64,000 bases of DNA from Heterohyrax brucei (lineage: Eukaryota; Chordata; Mammalia; Hyracoidea; Procaviidae): NCBI GenBank assembly GCA_028571685.1, contig CM053158.1:57132001-57196000 (forward strand), in the 5' to 3' direction. The notes under the pieces were generated by a model. It ran no database searches. It was not told the DNA's origin and saw only the letters and a program-made list of their open reading frames with translations. The position numbers were made by a program, and so were the translations under genes. Of the stretch, positions 22,199 through 33,121 are shown piece after piece; the first letter of the stretch is position 1; each line of letters opens with the position of its first letter.

Positions 22199-22322
22199 TT
22201 ATGGATGGACAAAAGTAAGTAATAGAGATAAACAAGACTTGATTGTTCCAGTGATATTGCCAATTTATAATGGAACATTGAATTTCTTTCACTCTTTTTA
22301 TATGTCTTAAATGCCTTGATGA

Positions 22323-22482
22323 GATGGATTGACACTGGCTGCAGCAATAGGTTTAAGCATAAAAACGATTGTGGACGTGGCGCAAGACTGGTCAGTGTTT
22401 CGTTCTGTTGTGCATAGGGTCACTGTGAGTCAGCACTGAATCAATAGCATCTAACAACAACAGAAACAACAACAACAACAAA
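22323..22482 (+). mobile_element. RTE LINE 3' tail with (CAA)n end
   Basis: GATGGATTGACACTGGCTGC, AAAAACGATTGTGGACGTGG, CACTGTGAGTCAGCACTGAA, then CATCTAACAACAACAG and further CAA triplets. It parallels the 3' end of the copy at 23160-24008 and is 5'-truncated. Confidence 0.85.
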
Positions 22483-22739
22483 TACTTTCAGACAATCTAA
22501 ACATACAAAAAGGTTTTTGAATTTTTTTTTATTGGTTACAGTTAGGATGCTTTTTTAAGTCTGTGCATGTTTCACATGTTTTCTTTAGTTTTGGCTTCTG
22601 GGAGAACCAGTTGTTTGTATCTAGCTTTGTCATCACCTGTCAACTGCTAAACAGGAGAAGAAGACCCACCAGTCTGGTTTGTCTGATGAAGGTGTTTTTA
22701 TTTTTTGTGTCTTTGCTGGAGTCCCAACATGCTGTTAAA

Positions 22740-22915
22740 AAACCCAGAATCCTTGCAGAAGTCCTGCCTGAGGAAAACACAGACCTGTCCCATAGCGTTT
22801 TGTATGTTGTGATTTTTACGGGAGTAGACCAGCAGGTTTTTCTCCCATGGAGCTGCTGTGTAGATTTGAACCACCAGTCTTTAGGTAAGCAGCCAAATAC
22901 TTAACCATTGCTCCA
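22740..22915 (-). mobile_element. AfroSINE, longer subtype, antisense, diverged
   Basis: CCATAGCGTTTTGTATGTTG, GAGTAGACCAGCAGGTTTTTCTCCC and TTTGAACCACCAGTCTT. The tail is poorly kept. Confidence 0.6.
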
Positions 22916-22935
22916 GGTCTCTGTAACACAGATCT

Positions 22936-23085
22936 GAAACCAAAAAACAAACCCATTGCTACTGAGTTGATTGCAACTCATGGTGATTCTGTAGGATAGA
23001 GTAGATCTGCCCCATAAGGTTTCCCAGGCAGTGGCTGGTTGATTCAAACTGCCAGTCTTTTGGTTGGCAGCTGAGCTCCTAACAG
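22936..23085 (-). mobile_element. AfroSINE, antisense
   Basis: AAACCAAAAAACAAACCCATTGC through GGTTGGCAGCTGAGCTCC. The head is cut short. Confidence 0.8.
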
Positions 23086-23159
23086 ACCCATAGTTGGCCA
23101 CATCCATTTCCTTTCTTCTTTCCGCTCTTCTTCATCATTATTTCCCTTTGTACCCCTCT

Positions 23160-24008
23160 CTGAGAAGCTGGACTGTATAAAGAAGAACAGGACAACAGGA
23201 TTGGAGGAAGACTCATTAATAACCTGCATTATGCAAGTGATACAACCCTGCTTGTTGGAAGTAAAGAGAATTTGAAACACTTAGTGATGAAGATCAACGA
23301 TCACAGCCTTCAGTATGGACTGCACCTCAGCATCAAGAAAATAAAAATTCTCATAACTGGACCAGCAAGCAACATTGTGATAAATGGAGGAAGGATTGAG
23401 GTTCTCAAGGATTTCATTTTACTTGATTCTACAATCAATCCCCGTGGAAGCAGCAGTCAACAAATCAAAAGATGCATTGCACTGAGAAAATCTACTCCAA
23501 AAGACTTCTTTAAAGTATTGAGAAGTAAAGATGTCACCTTGAAGACCACAGTGCGCCTGATCCACACCATAGTATTTTCAGTTACATCATAGGTGTGCAA
23601 AAGCCAGACAGTGAATAAGGAAGACAGAAGAAGAGCCTTTGAATTGTGGTGTTGGAGAAGAACACTGAATGTATGGCAAACTACCAAAAGAATAAACAGA
23701 TCTGTTCTGGAAGAAGCACAACCAGAGAGCTTCTTGGAAGGAAAGGTAACAAGACTATCTCATATACTTTGGACGTGTTGTCAGGAGGCATCAGTCCCGA
23801 AGAAGGACATTATGCTTGGTAGAGTGGTGGAGGGTCAGTGAAAAAGAGGAAGACCCTCAAAGAGATGGATTGACACAGTGGCTGCAACAGTGTGCTGAAG
23901 CATAAAAACAATTGTGGGCATGGCACAGTACTGGGCAGTGTTTTGTTCTGTTGTACGTAGGGTTGCTGTGAGCTGGAACTGACTCAGTGGCACCTGAACA
24001 CAACAGCC
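23160..24008 (+). mobile_element. RTE/BovB-type LINE, C-terminal pol and 3' end
   Basis: Begins in the RT palm: LHYASDTTLLV (about 23225-23257), where the catalytic YADD box has become YASD. Then the frame 23272-23592 (SLQYGLHLSIKK, KDFILLDSTI, IKRCIALRKS, VLRSKDVTLKT), a stop at 23590 and a continuing frame to 23841 (RRAFELWCWRRTL, QPESFLEG). The 3' UTR closes with GGAACTGACTCAGTGGCACC and a short ACACAACA end. More complete than the copy at 20070-20958 but inactive: the catalytic aspartate is lost and there are internal stops. Confidence 0.88.
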
Positions 24009-24009
24009 C

Positions 24010-24870
24010 CCCTCTTTGTTTTATATCTAGCTCCAGAAAAGCAGAAACCAAGCATGAACTGTAGCCATTTATGTAGTAAATACTGCATATTTTCACTTCT
24101 CTCTCCTTGTTTTTTCTGTAACACTGAGAAGAGTGAGGTTTTCCAGTTTCATAGACTAGAAAGCTAAGAAACTTGAGTTTGGAGACTGGAGAAAGCGAGT
24201 GTGATTTACTGATTTATTTAATGGAACTTGGTTGAAGTCCTCGGTGTAGTCGTTCTGTCTGCTAATAGGAAAGATAATACCTTGCCTAACTTTGGGGGCA
24301 TATTTATTTCTCTTGATGACTATTTCTGTCATGACTGAGAGGCTTTAAGTCTTCCAAGTGCTCTAGCTAAATACCATTTTAATACCATCTTAATAATATA
24401 CTGGCGTGATAACTTTTTTAGTAACTATTGCACAGGTAGTTCTTGTTTATATTAGAAAATACCCCAAAAGGAACAAACCATAAATGAAAACCACTCCAAT
24501 CCCAACAGAGATAACACTGTTAGCAATATGTTATACAGTAAATTTGCAAAAGTTGGAATCTGTGTGAGGTGGAAACCTGTCAGGGAAGGAGAACTCAGAT
24601 ATTTTCCATTAATAAAAAGCAGTAGAAAAATGGTAAGACTGCACTTTGTCAAAGGGGGAAAACTTGTGAGAATGGGGGAAAAAGCCCATCAGCTTCCAGC
24701 TCTCATGGGTTTCACTGGCTGTTCTCCTAAAGAGATTTTCTTATTACTTTTTTGTTTGTTTTAGCACCTGTGATTTCTTGCCTCAAGCAGCAAATGTTTG
24801 CCTATTTGTGTCAGGCCCCTCTTTTGCACTGTCTGTCACCCTCCCAGCCTGCAGCTTCCTCCTAGTGAGG
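24010..24870. other. No recognised feature
   Basis: Unassigned sequence; two modest open frames on opposite strands overlap near 24.5-24.7 kb and look like chance. Confidence 0.45.
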
Positions 24871-24877
24871 AGTTGTT

Positions 24878-24992
24878 TCAGTCATCTAGTGCAGCTACAA
24901 TAGAAAAGCCCCAAGTAGATGGCTTGAACAAAGTGAAGTTTTTTTCTCACACTGTCCAGGAGGCTGTAAGTCTGAATTCAGACTTAACTATA
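24878..24992 (-). mobile_element. LTR 3'-end fragment, antisense
   Basis: TTTCAGTCATCTAGTGCAGC, AGCCCCAAGTAGATGGCTTGAACAAAG and GGCTGTAAGTCTGAATTCAG match the 3' end of the LTR at 21589-22198 in the same orientation. Confidence 0.6.
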
Positions 24993-25399
24993 TGAAATGT
25001 GAAAAATTCACTTATGTTTCATATTCCAACCATGTCACTTGTTTTATTTTTATTTTGTATATTAAATTTAGCTGCACTTTGTTCCTCTGAATTTGGTCGG
25101 ATTTATGCACGGTCCACATATTTACACTCATCGTGTAAACTGTTAAGTTTTAATTCAGAAGACTGAATCCCTGAACACCATACCCATTCTTTTAGCTAAG
25201 AACATTCTAAAAGTATGAGATCCACAGTAAAGTTTGAATTAAAGCCTAACATTCATGTGTACCACTGTGTATTTGACTTTTCAAGGCCTTTTGCAGAATA
25301 AGGCTCCCTTTTGACTACCTTCTAGACCCACCTATTGAGCCACAGTGACCACACACGTTGTCCTGTCACTCATCTTGCTTAATTCCTGTTGCTGTTACG

Positions 25400-25640
25400 G
25401 TACAGTCCAGAAACGCTTAACATACTTAGATGGCTCTGTATGATCTAGCCCCTGCAGGGATCCACTGATCTTCCCTCACTTTCTGGTATGTGCAAGTGCA
25501 TCGCCATCCTCAGAAACTTGCCTGGGTGCCTCTTTTTTTCTCTTGCATTTCTCTTTCTTGTGCTCAATCCTGAGGATTCTACTTAAAGGGTACTCAGAAG
25601 CTTTCTGTGAACCCGTCAGACCTGGTTGAAGGCGGAGGTT
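25400..25640. repeat. Possible L2 LINE fragment
   Basis: CTGTATGATCTAGCCCCTGCAG and CATCCTCAGAAACTTGCCTGG are suggestive of L2. Weak. Confidence 0.3.
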
Positions 25641-25679
25641 CCTTGTTATGACGTCTGAAGTTTTACTGTATTTCTTGCT

Positions 25680-26170
25680 TATGTAGCCGTAGTGGTTGTA
25701 TTCAGTTTTGTTTCCACTGTGTTCATTGCTTCATTACAAACACTCCAAAATACAGTGGCTAGAACAGCCATTTGGTTTTTCTCTTCCATGATCTTGTAGG
25801 TTCTCTCGGGTCAGCTAAACGGCTTTTGGTTGGGGTATGTTATACAGCTGCTGGCATCGGATCTGACTCAACGGCACTTGGTTGGCTGGCAGTGGTAGCT
25901 GAAACTCGTCTTTGTTAGAAGGTCCGGATGGGCTGGACATCCAAGTTGGCTTCTTTCTGTGTCTGGCACCTAATTGCTCCGTGGTCTTTCTCTTTCTCTC
26001 CTCATCACACTGGGATGGTGTAGCCATTTCCCGGGATTTTGGTCTCAGAACGTTCACTTCATATATGGTGACTGCCTTCCAGAAACAGGAAATGGAGGCT
26101 GCTAGACCAGTTCACACCCAAGTGTGGCACTGTGTTACTCACATCATATTCTCACCTCTCCTGCCCAATT
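25680..26170 (-). repeat. Old LTR-type repeat (MLT1-like), antisense, split by a SINE tail
   Basis: TTACAAACACTCCAAAATACAGTGGC then a loosely matching body to about 26170. At 25812-25892 it is interrupted by a short piece ending GACTCAACGGCACTTGG, an AfroSINE-type tail. Similar in kind to 37330-37830. The family assignment is uncertain. Confidence 0.4.
25812..25892 (+). repeat. 5'-truncated SINE tail
   Basis: GGCATCGGATCTGACTCAACGGCACTTGGTTGG is the AfroSINE 3' end; the rest of the SINE is absent. Confidence 0.55.
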
Positions 26171-26280
26171 CAAAGGAATGGAGAAGAAAACTCAGCCTCT
26201 TAATACGGGAATTGCACGGTCACATTGCAAATGAGTTTTGCTTTGATCATCTTTAAAAATTGCCCTAACTTCCCCTACTA

Positions 26281-26640
26281 GGCTATGACCTTCATGAAAT
26301 AAGGGTGCATGTCTACACTATATCAGCACAGAGTAGGTGCTGAAAATACATAGTTTTGAGCAAATAAATAACTCACTCCGGGGACGAGTGTCAGACAAAT
26401 ATAATCTCAAGCCAGGAAATAAATACAAACGAAATGCTTCTCTTGCCTCCTCCTGGATTAAAGTCCATCCTCCACCTGCTTCACCCACGTCTTCTAGCAT
26501 TTGTCACCCCTCTCCCCAGGATGCTTTTATTTCATGTATTTGCATCATATTGTTGGCCAACTATATTATAGTTATTTCGTCTTCCACCTGTTTTCGCTAA
26601 TAAAGTTCTTTGAGGGACATGCGGTGTATATTTCAGTGCT
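26281..26640 (+). repeat. L2 LINE 3' fragments
   Basis: CAGCACAGAGTAGGTGCTGA with AGCAAATAAATAA (about 26325-26372), then CATCCTCCACCTGCTTCAC to TAAAGTTCTTTGAGGGACATG, in L2-like order. Confidence 0.45.
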
Positions 26641-26649
26641 CCCTGTTAG

Positions 26650-26890
26650 GTACTGTGGTATGGTAATTAAGAACCTGGGTCGGCTTACAAGTCAGCCTCG
26701 ATTGGAATTGTAGGGCCATCCTCACTTAGCTGTATAACCTTGGCAAGTGAATTAACTCTTCAAAACCTCATTTTCTGCCCTTTCAATGAAATGAGGGCGT
26801 TAATAGAAAGAACTCTACAAGGCTGCTCTAAGTATTAAATGACTCAAAAATGCATATAAAGCTCTTAGCACATTATAATGTTAGCTATTG
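26650..26890 (+). repeat. MIR SINE, sense
   Basis: GGTATGGTAATTAAGAACCTGGG head, CTTAGCTGTATAACCTTGGCAAGTGA, ATGAGGGCGTTAATAG, AAAGCTCTTAGCAC and AATGTTAGCTATT. One of the best preserved MIRs here. Confidence 0.88.
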
Positions 26891-26945
26891 ACAGTTTCCA
26901 GGAACTCTCGGTTCTTATGTCATGCCTCTATAAAAGCCAAAAACA

Positions 26946-27092
26946 CCAAACCCATTGCCATTGAGTCAAATCTGAATCATAGCAGCCTTTCAGGACAAAG
27001 TAGAACTGCCCATCGAGTTTCCAAGGAGCCTCTTGTAGAGTCGCACTGCTAACCAAAAGGTTAGTACTTGACCACTGCACCACCAGGATTTA
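26946..27092 (-). mobile_element. AfroSINE, antisense
   Basis: ACCAAACCCATTGCCATTGAG through CACCACCAGGATTTA. Confidence 0.85.
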
Positions 27093-27099
27093 CCGTGTT

Positions 27100-28450
27100 G
27101 CAGTAGTAGTCATTTAATAAGAATTTGTTGAGTACATATGGATAAACAGTTTAATTTTTGAATACTGTTTTTAAAGAGCAGTGTACTGTAATGCTGGTTC
27201 AAGGTAAAATTAAAAATTGCAGTTTAAGTTCCAAAGACATTCTTTTCGTAAAGGTCTATTTGAAAAATCTGTCATCCCAGGCCTTCCCATTTCATCTATT
27301 TTCTGTGTTACAGAAGACAGTGGAGTGGCTTTCTCTGCCACATCACCTGTCAAAATTGTTCTCTCTAGAGCTTAAGCAGGTACTATACGTGCCTTGACAA
27401 ACCTTTTGGTCTTGGTCAGAAAAATATATCCAAGATATTATTTTGATTTATAAAGATTAAGAGACTTGACTAGAATACTAAAAACTTAGATTTCATAGGA
27501 TAGTCATTGTATCATGAAGTATATTTATACTATCAACCTGAAAAGGTAAAAGGAAAAACAAAGTTGGGAGGAACGTTCAGAAATTCTACAGGTGGCTTTA
27601 CAGGCCAGAGGCTATTAATTAATTAATAAGGAGGCCCGTGTTCTCAGAAATTATATCGTGGCAGAAGTTTCCTTTCTCAATTCTCAAAAACAAATTAAGT
27701 ACTCCCAATTTTCAGAAACCTAACTTGTGTCTAGATGTTGTAATGGACTAGATTTAATACACCCTTTCTCCCTAGAAAAGACAGTTAAGGATTTATGTTA
27801 CAAAGGAAATGGTCTGTTGCCTTCCTTTTCTAAGCAGTAAAGCATATTATATCTTTTTATCTTGGAAGTTCACAGCTAGATAATATTTCATACTGTACTG
27901 TCCATAAATTCCCTGATTGTAATCAGTCCCTTTTGTCTTTATCATATTTGCTTGCACTGAGGCTGAGTGGTTACCACTCACCAAAACATTCACGTTTCTT
28001 CCTGGAGATCCTAGTGCTTGATCTAAAAAGGAAAGAAAAAGAGACGAGAACGAGACACAGATTTTGCCACATAGAAGTAAATGACAGTAAACTTCACTGC
28101 CGTTTCATCTTGCCAGATGCCATCTTGACAGGGCCACTGCTTTTCCATATAAGTAATGGCAAAACATCAGATTAAGGTTCCTTTACAAGAGATGGATATA
28201 AATTGAGAAGCTTATTTTTATTGCCTAAAAGCTACAAAGACAATGAAGATACATGGAGACAGCCAGCCATGATCAAATCAGTGTTCTAGAAATACCTTCA
28301 GTTTGGCTGCTAAATTAAGCTAATGTCCATTTATTAAATCCATTTTCAAAAAGTAGATGTAAAAACAAACCAAAACACCCTATCATTTAAATGTATTTTT
28401 TAAAGCAGAATACATAAGCAGAGATAGAACCCAAGGACTGTTTATGTTAA
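27100..28450. other. No recognised feature
   Basis: AT-rich unassigned sequence. The frames at 27158-27397 and 27933-28175 show no motif I recognise. Confidence 0.5.
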
Positions 28451-28455
28451 ATGCT

Positions 28456-28849
28456 GGGACACATTATCCAACTGGCAAGGGGAGCACAGGGCTTCCACTG
28501 TCTACCAGATCATTTTAGTAAACAGTTTCAGAGTTTTTCACCACTTCAGAGATTCCGGTTCTAGGTATGGGCAGCATCTTTCTATTTCAACTCCACAGCA
28601 CCCTGCTACAGAATCAAAGCTTTTTTCAAATTTACAATTGCTGACAGGGGCAGATGACTCAATAAGGGAGGTAAGCATGGATTTACTTGTGCTTACTTAC
28701 TACCCTGTAGTGAACAATTTCACATGAGTTTCATGTGAAATTCTTTAATTGTAGATGTGATGAAACCCATGTGAAATTGTTCACTGCAGGTGATCTAGTA
28801 AGCAAGGTTAAGCACCATGCTTGCCTTGCCTGTTGGATAATGTGCCCCC
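28456..28849. repeat. Long imperfect palindrome, possible MITE
   Basis: Right arm 28768-28849 is nearly the complement of the left arm, which is split into 28456-28480 (GGGACACATTATCC..) and 28671-28726 (..GTGAACAATTTCACATG). The stem continues inward with GTTTCAT (28728-28734) and ATGAAAC (28760-28766), leaving a loop of about 25 bases. About 190 bases (28481-28670) sit in the left arm without a partner. TTAA lies just outside each end (28447-28450 and 28852-28855). I do not recognise the family; a non-autonomous DNA transposon is the simplest reading. Confidence 0.7.
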
Positions 28850-29419
28850 AGTTAAAGGTGTTAGTTGCTGAGAGATAACTCAAATGTGCGGGGCAGAGTC
28901 GTGATTCTTACTTTGATTATAATTAGCTGTATAATAGTAGGTCATTTTTTCTCCAACCTGGAGCATGCTGACCCAGAACCCTGTGGAGAGCTTGGTAAAA
29001 CATAGATTGCTGGGTACCAGCCAGCTGAGTGCCATCAAGTCAGACCCAACTAGACAGTTTTTGTTGGTGGTAATTGCTGTGAGTGTGGTAGTCTGGGCCT
29101 CAGATACTAGTACAGTATTAAATGTGTCAGGATTTTATTAGAGTAGAAGCCCTTCAGTGAAAATAGGGAAGAAGCTAGGAAATTCTTATAGAGACCAGCA
29201 AGATCCCAAGTGAAGGAAAACTGTAGGAAAGCGTCGTAAACTGCACTGCCATTTAAGGAAGGTTTGACAGGGCTTTCTTGGAGTCTTCAAACCAATGTTG
29301 GCTATAAGAGAAGTCCTGATCACTCCTGGAACTGGACTGTCATAATCCTTCCCCTCCTGGTGGTTGTTTGGGAGTGGACCATGGGGAGTCAGTGTGGCCA
29401 GTCACACTCCTAGTAGTTG

Positions 29420-29696
29420 GAGTCCTGAAGTCAATCCTGAACTCGTCATTCATGAGTGAACAGTTACTTTAGATGGAGTGCCGGGAAAAGCCTTCCTGAG
29501 GAGGTGACATTGGAGCTGCGACAGAGTTGTGCTGGTCTAGAGCTAAATAGAGAGAACTGGAGGGAACCAAATGCAAAGTCCCAAAGGCAGGAAACAGCTG
29601 AGAGTGTTTCAGGAGCGGAATGAGTCAAGAGAAGAAAGGAAGGTGATGGGGGTTAAGCTGGGATGAGCTAGAGATGCCCTTGTAGACCAAGTTATA
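29420..29696 (+). repeat. L2 LINE, first part
   Basis: GGGAAAAGCCTTCCTGAGGAGGTGACATT, then CCCAAAGGCAGGAAACAGC, the L2 3' region in sense. It resumes at 30119 after an RTE-derived insertion. Confidence 0.75.
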
Positions 29697-30118
29697 GATG
29701 CTGTTGAGTCACCCCTGAAGTTGTCTCTACCCCGTGTACAGCAGAATGAAATGCTGCCCGGTTCTGTGTCATCCTCACTGTTCCTGGCACGTTTGAGTCC
29801 TTCATTGCAGCTATTGGGTCAGTCTGTCACACTGAAAGTCTTCCTTGCTCTCACTGGGCCCTCTCCGTCACCACATGTGATGTCCTCCTGATGATATGTC
29901 AGAAGCAAGTAGGTCAGACAGTTTTCTGTTACGACCCATAAAGCTTTTATTGACTAATTTTGAGAAGTCTATCACCAGACCTTTTTTCCTGGCCTCTCTT
30001 AGTCTGGCAGCTCTTCCGAAATCTGTCCACCATGGGTAACCCTGCAGGTATTTGAAATACAAACTCTCAGCATCATAGCATCATGCAAGCCACCCCAGTA
30101 CAGCAAACTGAGCAGTGG
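29697..30118 (-). mobile_element. Internally deleted RTE derivative, antisense
   Basis: The left end matches the RTE 3' tail (GAAATGCTGCCCGGTTCTGTG and following). The right end matches the RTE 5' region (GTCTGGCAGCTC, TGTCCACCATGGGTAACCC, CAGCATCATAGCATCATGC). Almost all of pol between them is missing. It sits inside an L2. Same architecture as 39350-39690. Confidence 0.7.
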
Positions 30119-30300
30119 AGGAGACCTACTTAGCACATTTGAATTTTAGTCCAAGTAAAATGGGAAGCCTCTGCAAGGTTTTAAGTATGAGAATGATGAA
30201 ATCTTAGACAAAGTGTGAGACGGTGCACTGTGGAAAAGAAAGAAAGGAAACAAAAAGACCAGGTAAGAGGCTTAGTATTAGCCTATGTGACTGAAAATTA
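30119..30300 (+). repeat. L2 LINE, second part
   Basis: GCACATTTGAATTTTAG, AATGGGAAGCCTCTGCAAGGTTTTAAG and GACCAGGTAAGAGGCTTAGTATTAG continue the L2 interrupted at 29696. Confidence 0.72.
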
Positions 30301-30324
30301 TTTGCTTCTGAATTACCTGCTTTA

Positions 30325-30521
30325 TCCCTGGTGGCACAGCATTTAAAGTGCTTTGTTGCTAATCAAAAGTTTGGCAGTTTGAACCCACCATCCTCTTAAT
30401 GGGAGAAGGATGCGGCAGTCTGTGTCCTTGGAAACTGTATGAGGCAGTGCTACTGAGTAATATAGGACTACTGGGAGTCAGAATCGTCTGGATCACAGTG
30501 GGTTTAGGTTTTTTGGTTTGT
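30325..30521 (+). mobile_element. AfroSINE, sense
   Basis: ATCCCTGGTGGCACAGCATTT head, GATGCGGCAGTCTGTG middle, GGGTTTAGGTTTTTTGG tail. Confidence 0.85.
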
Positions 30522-30545
30522 CTTAAGTCTACTTACCTTTATGGG

Positions 30546-30706
30546 AGGAAACCTTGGTGGTGTAATGTTTAAGTGTCAAAGCTGCTAACCAGAAGATAAG
30601 CAGTTTAAAATCCCAGGTGCTTCTTGGATACTCTATAGAGCAGTTCTATTGTGTTTTACAGGGTCACTATGAATTAGAATGGACTCAGTGGGAATGGGTT
30701 TGGTAT
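30546..30706 (+). mobile_element. AfroSINE, sense
   Basis: GGAAACCTTGGTGGTGTAATG head and GGACTCAGTGGGAATGGGTTTGG tail. Head-to-tail with the previous copy, 24 bases apart. Confidence 0.85.
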
Positions 30707-31071
30707 CTTTAAGGAAAGTGACCTCACCTGCCCTAGTTTCTTCGCCACATGACTTTTTTCAGGGAGTCATTTTCTTCCAGTCCCTCTTCTGATGTGTCCT
30801 GGTGGATCTCACTTGTATAAACCACATCTGTCCTCCATACCCACTTTTGATTTCTAACAGCACTCTGTGCATGCAGCCTCACGTTTTAAGGCAGCTTTCA
30901 CAGACCTGCCTCCTCACTTTCAAACCAGCTGAAATACTGCTCTTCTTACCAGTTTGATTTCTCTTTCTATATTTTGTCCCAGAATTTATACACAGTGCAA
31001 TTTCTAAGGGCAACATTGAAGCTTAACATCTGTTAAAGTGAAATATATGGAGGAAATATTTAGAGAAAATA

Positions 31072-31238
31072 AACCAAATCCAACCCAGTTGCTGTCAAGT
31101 TGACTCTGACTCATAACTACTTCATGTGTGTCCAAGTAGTGCTGTGCTCTGTAGAGCTTTCATGGCTGATGTTTTTGGAAGCGAATCACCAGGACTTTCT
31201 TTTAAGGTGCCTTTTGTTTAGCAGTTGAGTGCTTACCT
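31072..31238 (-). mobile_element. AfroSINE, longer subtype, antisense
   Basis: AACCAAATCCAACCCAGTTGC, then GAAGCGAATCACCAGGAC, then GTTTAGCAGTTGAGTGCTT. Confidence 0.75.
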
Positions 31239-31249
31239 GTTTATAATGT

Positions 31250-33120
31250 CTCCTATTTGGTAGTTCCATCTACCCGTATTTTGCCCTTTCAGAAGTTCAG
31301 TGTGTAAGAAAGGTAACAGTACAAGATGTGACTTGGATTTGGCCGTCTAGAGTGCTGCTCGCCTCCCTGGGCACTCATCTGTTTTGAGCTAGAAAGCTCT
31401 TGAGGTTGGCTCTTTGGCTGTGACCTTCTGAATGGGTTTTCAGCAGCCCCAGTGAGCAAGATGTGATTCCTAGGCATGCTGGTTGAGATTTGGAAGTATT
31501 CACACTTGGAATTGGTATGTGCCCATTTCAAAGGGGTGCCAGATAGAAAAGAAAGGTACGTACATCACCTTATAAAATTTCACTTATGGTCTTTTGAACT
31601 TGACACCTTCTGTGGTATAGTTTTTCACCAAGTGGGGACCTCTTACTGACTAGGGTAGAAGTTGCTGCTTATGCTTTAAGTAAAGCACTGATTGTCCTGT
31701 CAGTCAGAGCTCTGAGGAACTGGGAACTTCTGAGATTGATTCTTGACAGAATAATTAGAAAAGTGTCACTTTCAGTAACCATTCGAGCGCTCTGCAGAGG
31801 AAGGGGCTGGACCAGGCCTCTGCTGTCCAGTTTGGAGGTTAAATGTTCAGGAACACAAAATACAGTGTGTCATGGGAGAAAACTGCCTCAAATGCACAGA
31901 GGCAGGGGTGACCCTCAACTTATAAACAATGACACCTGATTGTCTGGGTGTTCCCAGTTATGTTTCCTTGTCTTGTGCTGCTGCTGCTCCGTTAATGCCT
32001 CCTGGAGATTCTTTCCCTCTCTGTCAGCTGGTTGCTGTGGAGTGATACGTGACCCAGCTGGTGAGATGGTTTTTCCTTGGCCTTTCATAGGTATGACATT
32101 TTGTTTCTCCTCCTTGCAGCATGGCCCCATTGCCCTTGTGTGATCTCTGGGTACCAAAGCGGAGATCTTTTCTGTGTAGTCATTCAGCTTAATCAGGACA
32201 GTGGGTTCCAGACTCCTGTTTCTGTTCAGTCCAGGTGAAACACCATGATGAACTCATGAGAAAGGATAGGGCAAAGGTGGTCCCGTAGACAGTTCCTTCT
32301 AATAAAGATAAAAACTTGATTTATGTGTCGTTTTCCTTACTTTATATTTAAAAAGTTATGGAAATGTAAACATGTATATCAAAATATGTGGATGTAAAGA
32401 AAATTTTCTTGTGTTTTACCTGTTTTACCAATGAATTTCTATTTTCTAAACAAATTTTGGAAAGAAAATAATCCTCCTTGTGTCTGTATCTGTATGGGTG
32501 TACAGAAATACACACTTCCAAGACACTGCTTTCTCGGGAAGAAATCTGAGAAATGCTGACACTGACCATGAGCACTGGCTGTGTCTTTAATGAGCAAAAC
32601 TAGCAGTGATAACAGTGAGGAATTACCATTCATGAGAGGGCTCTGTGTGCCATGCAGTGTACAGAATATTATGTCTGTTAGAATATTTTGATTTTTAAAA
32701 TTGGAAACTATTTGATGTTTAGCTACTCTGAGAAGTAGATGGTTTCAGGGAGGGGTTATAATTACTTTATCCCCTACTTTTCTTTAGTGAAAATATTAAA
32801 CAAGCAATAGTCTGAAGCACCCCTCAAAACTCACTTGTTAGGACTTGCTTTTTGTGTATTTTACCTCAATTATTGCTCACAAGCTGAGTTCATTCCACGA
32901 TGCCTATGGACTGAAGTATAAGCTGCTGAGTTGGAGATTTGAGTGCAGTCACATTATTACTGGTCACAGGTGACCTTACTTTTCATTGCGGGCGTAGACC
33001 CTACCATCTGTCCCTGGTACTCTGGCACCAGAATGTTCTACCTCCCCTTTTTACTTGCCTGCCTCAGGTACCACCATCTCCTTGGAAATCTCTCTAGATT
33101 GTGCGGGGGAGATTCCCAGA
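31250..33120. other. Unassigned; least repeat-dominated stretch
   Basis: No repeat recognised with confidence. Weak hints only: a pyrimidine tract and AG at about 32103-32119 (TTTCTCCTCCTTGCAG), an AATAAA at 32302-32307, and small frames on both strands at 31289-31531 and 31736-32157. None amounts to an exon. A segment near 32600-32680 is L2-like. Confidence 0.35.
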
Positions 33121-33121
33121 C

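Noticed and set aside
31289..31531. 80-codon minus-strand frame rich in Ser and Gln
   Set aside because: Looks protein-like in composition, but I recognise no family and see no supporting splice structure; kept only as part of the unassigned stretch.
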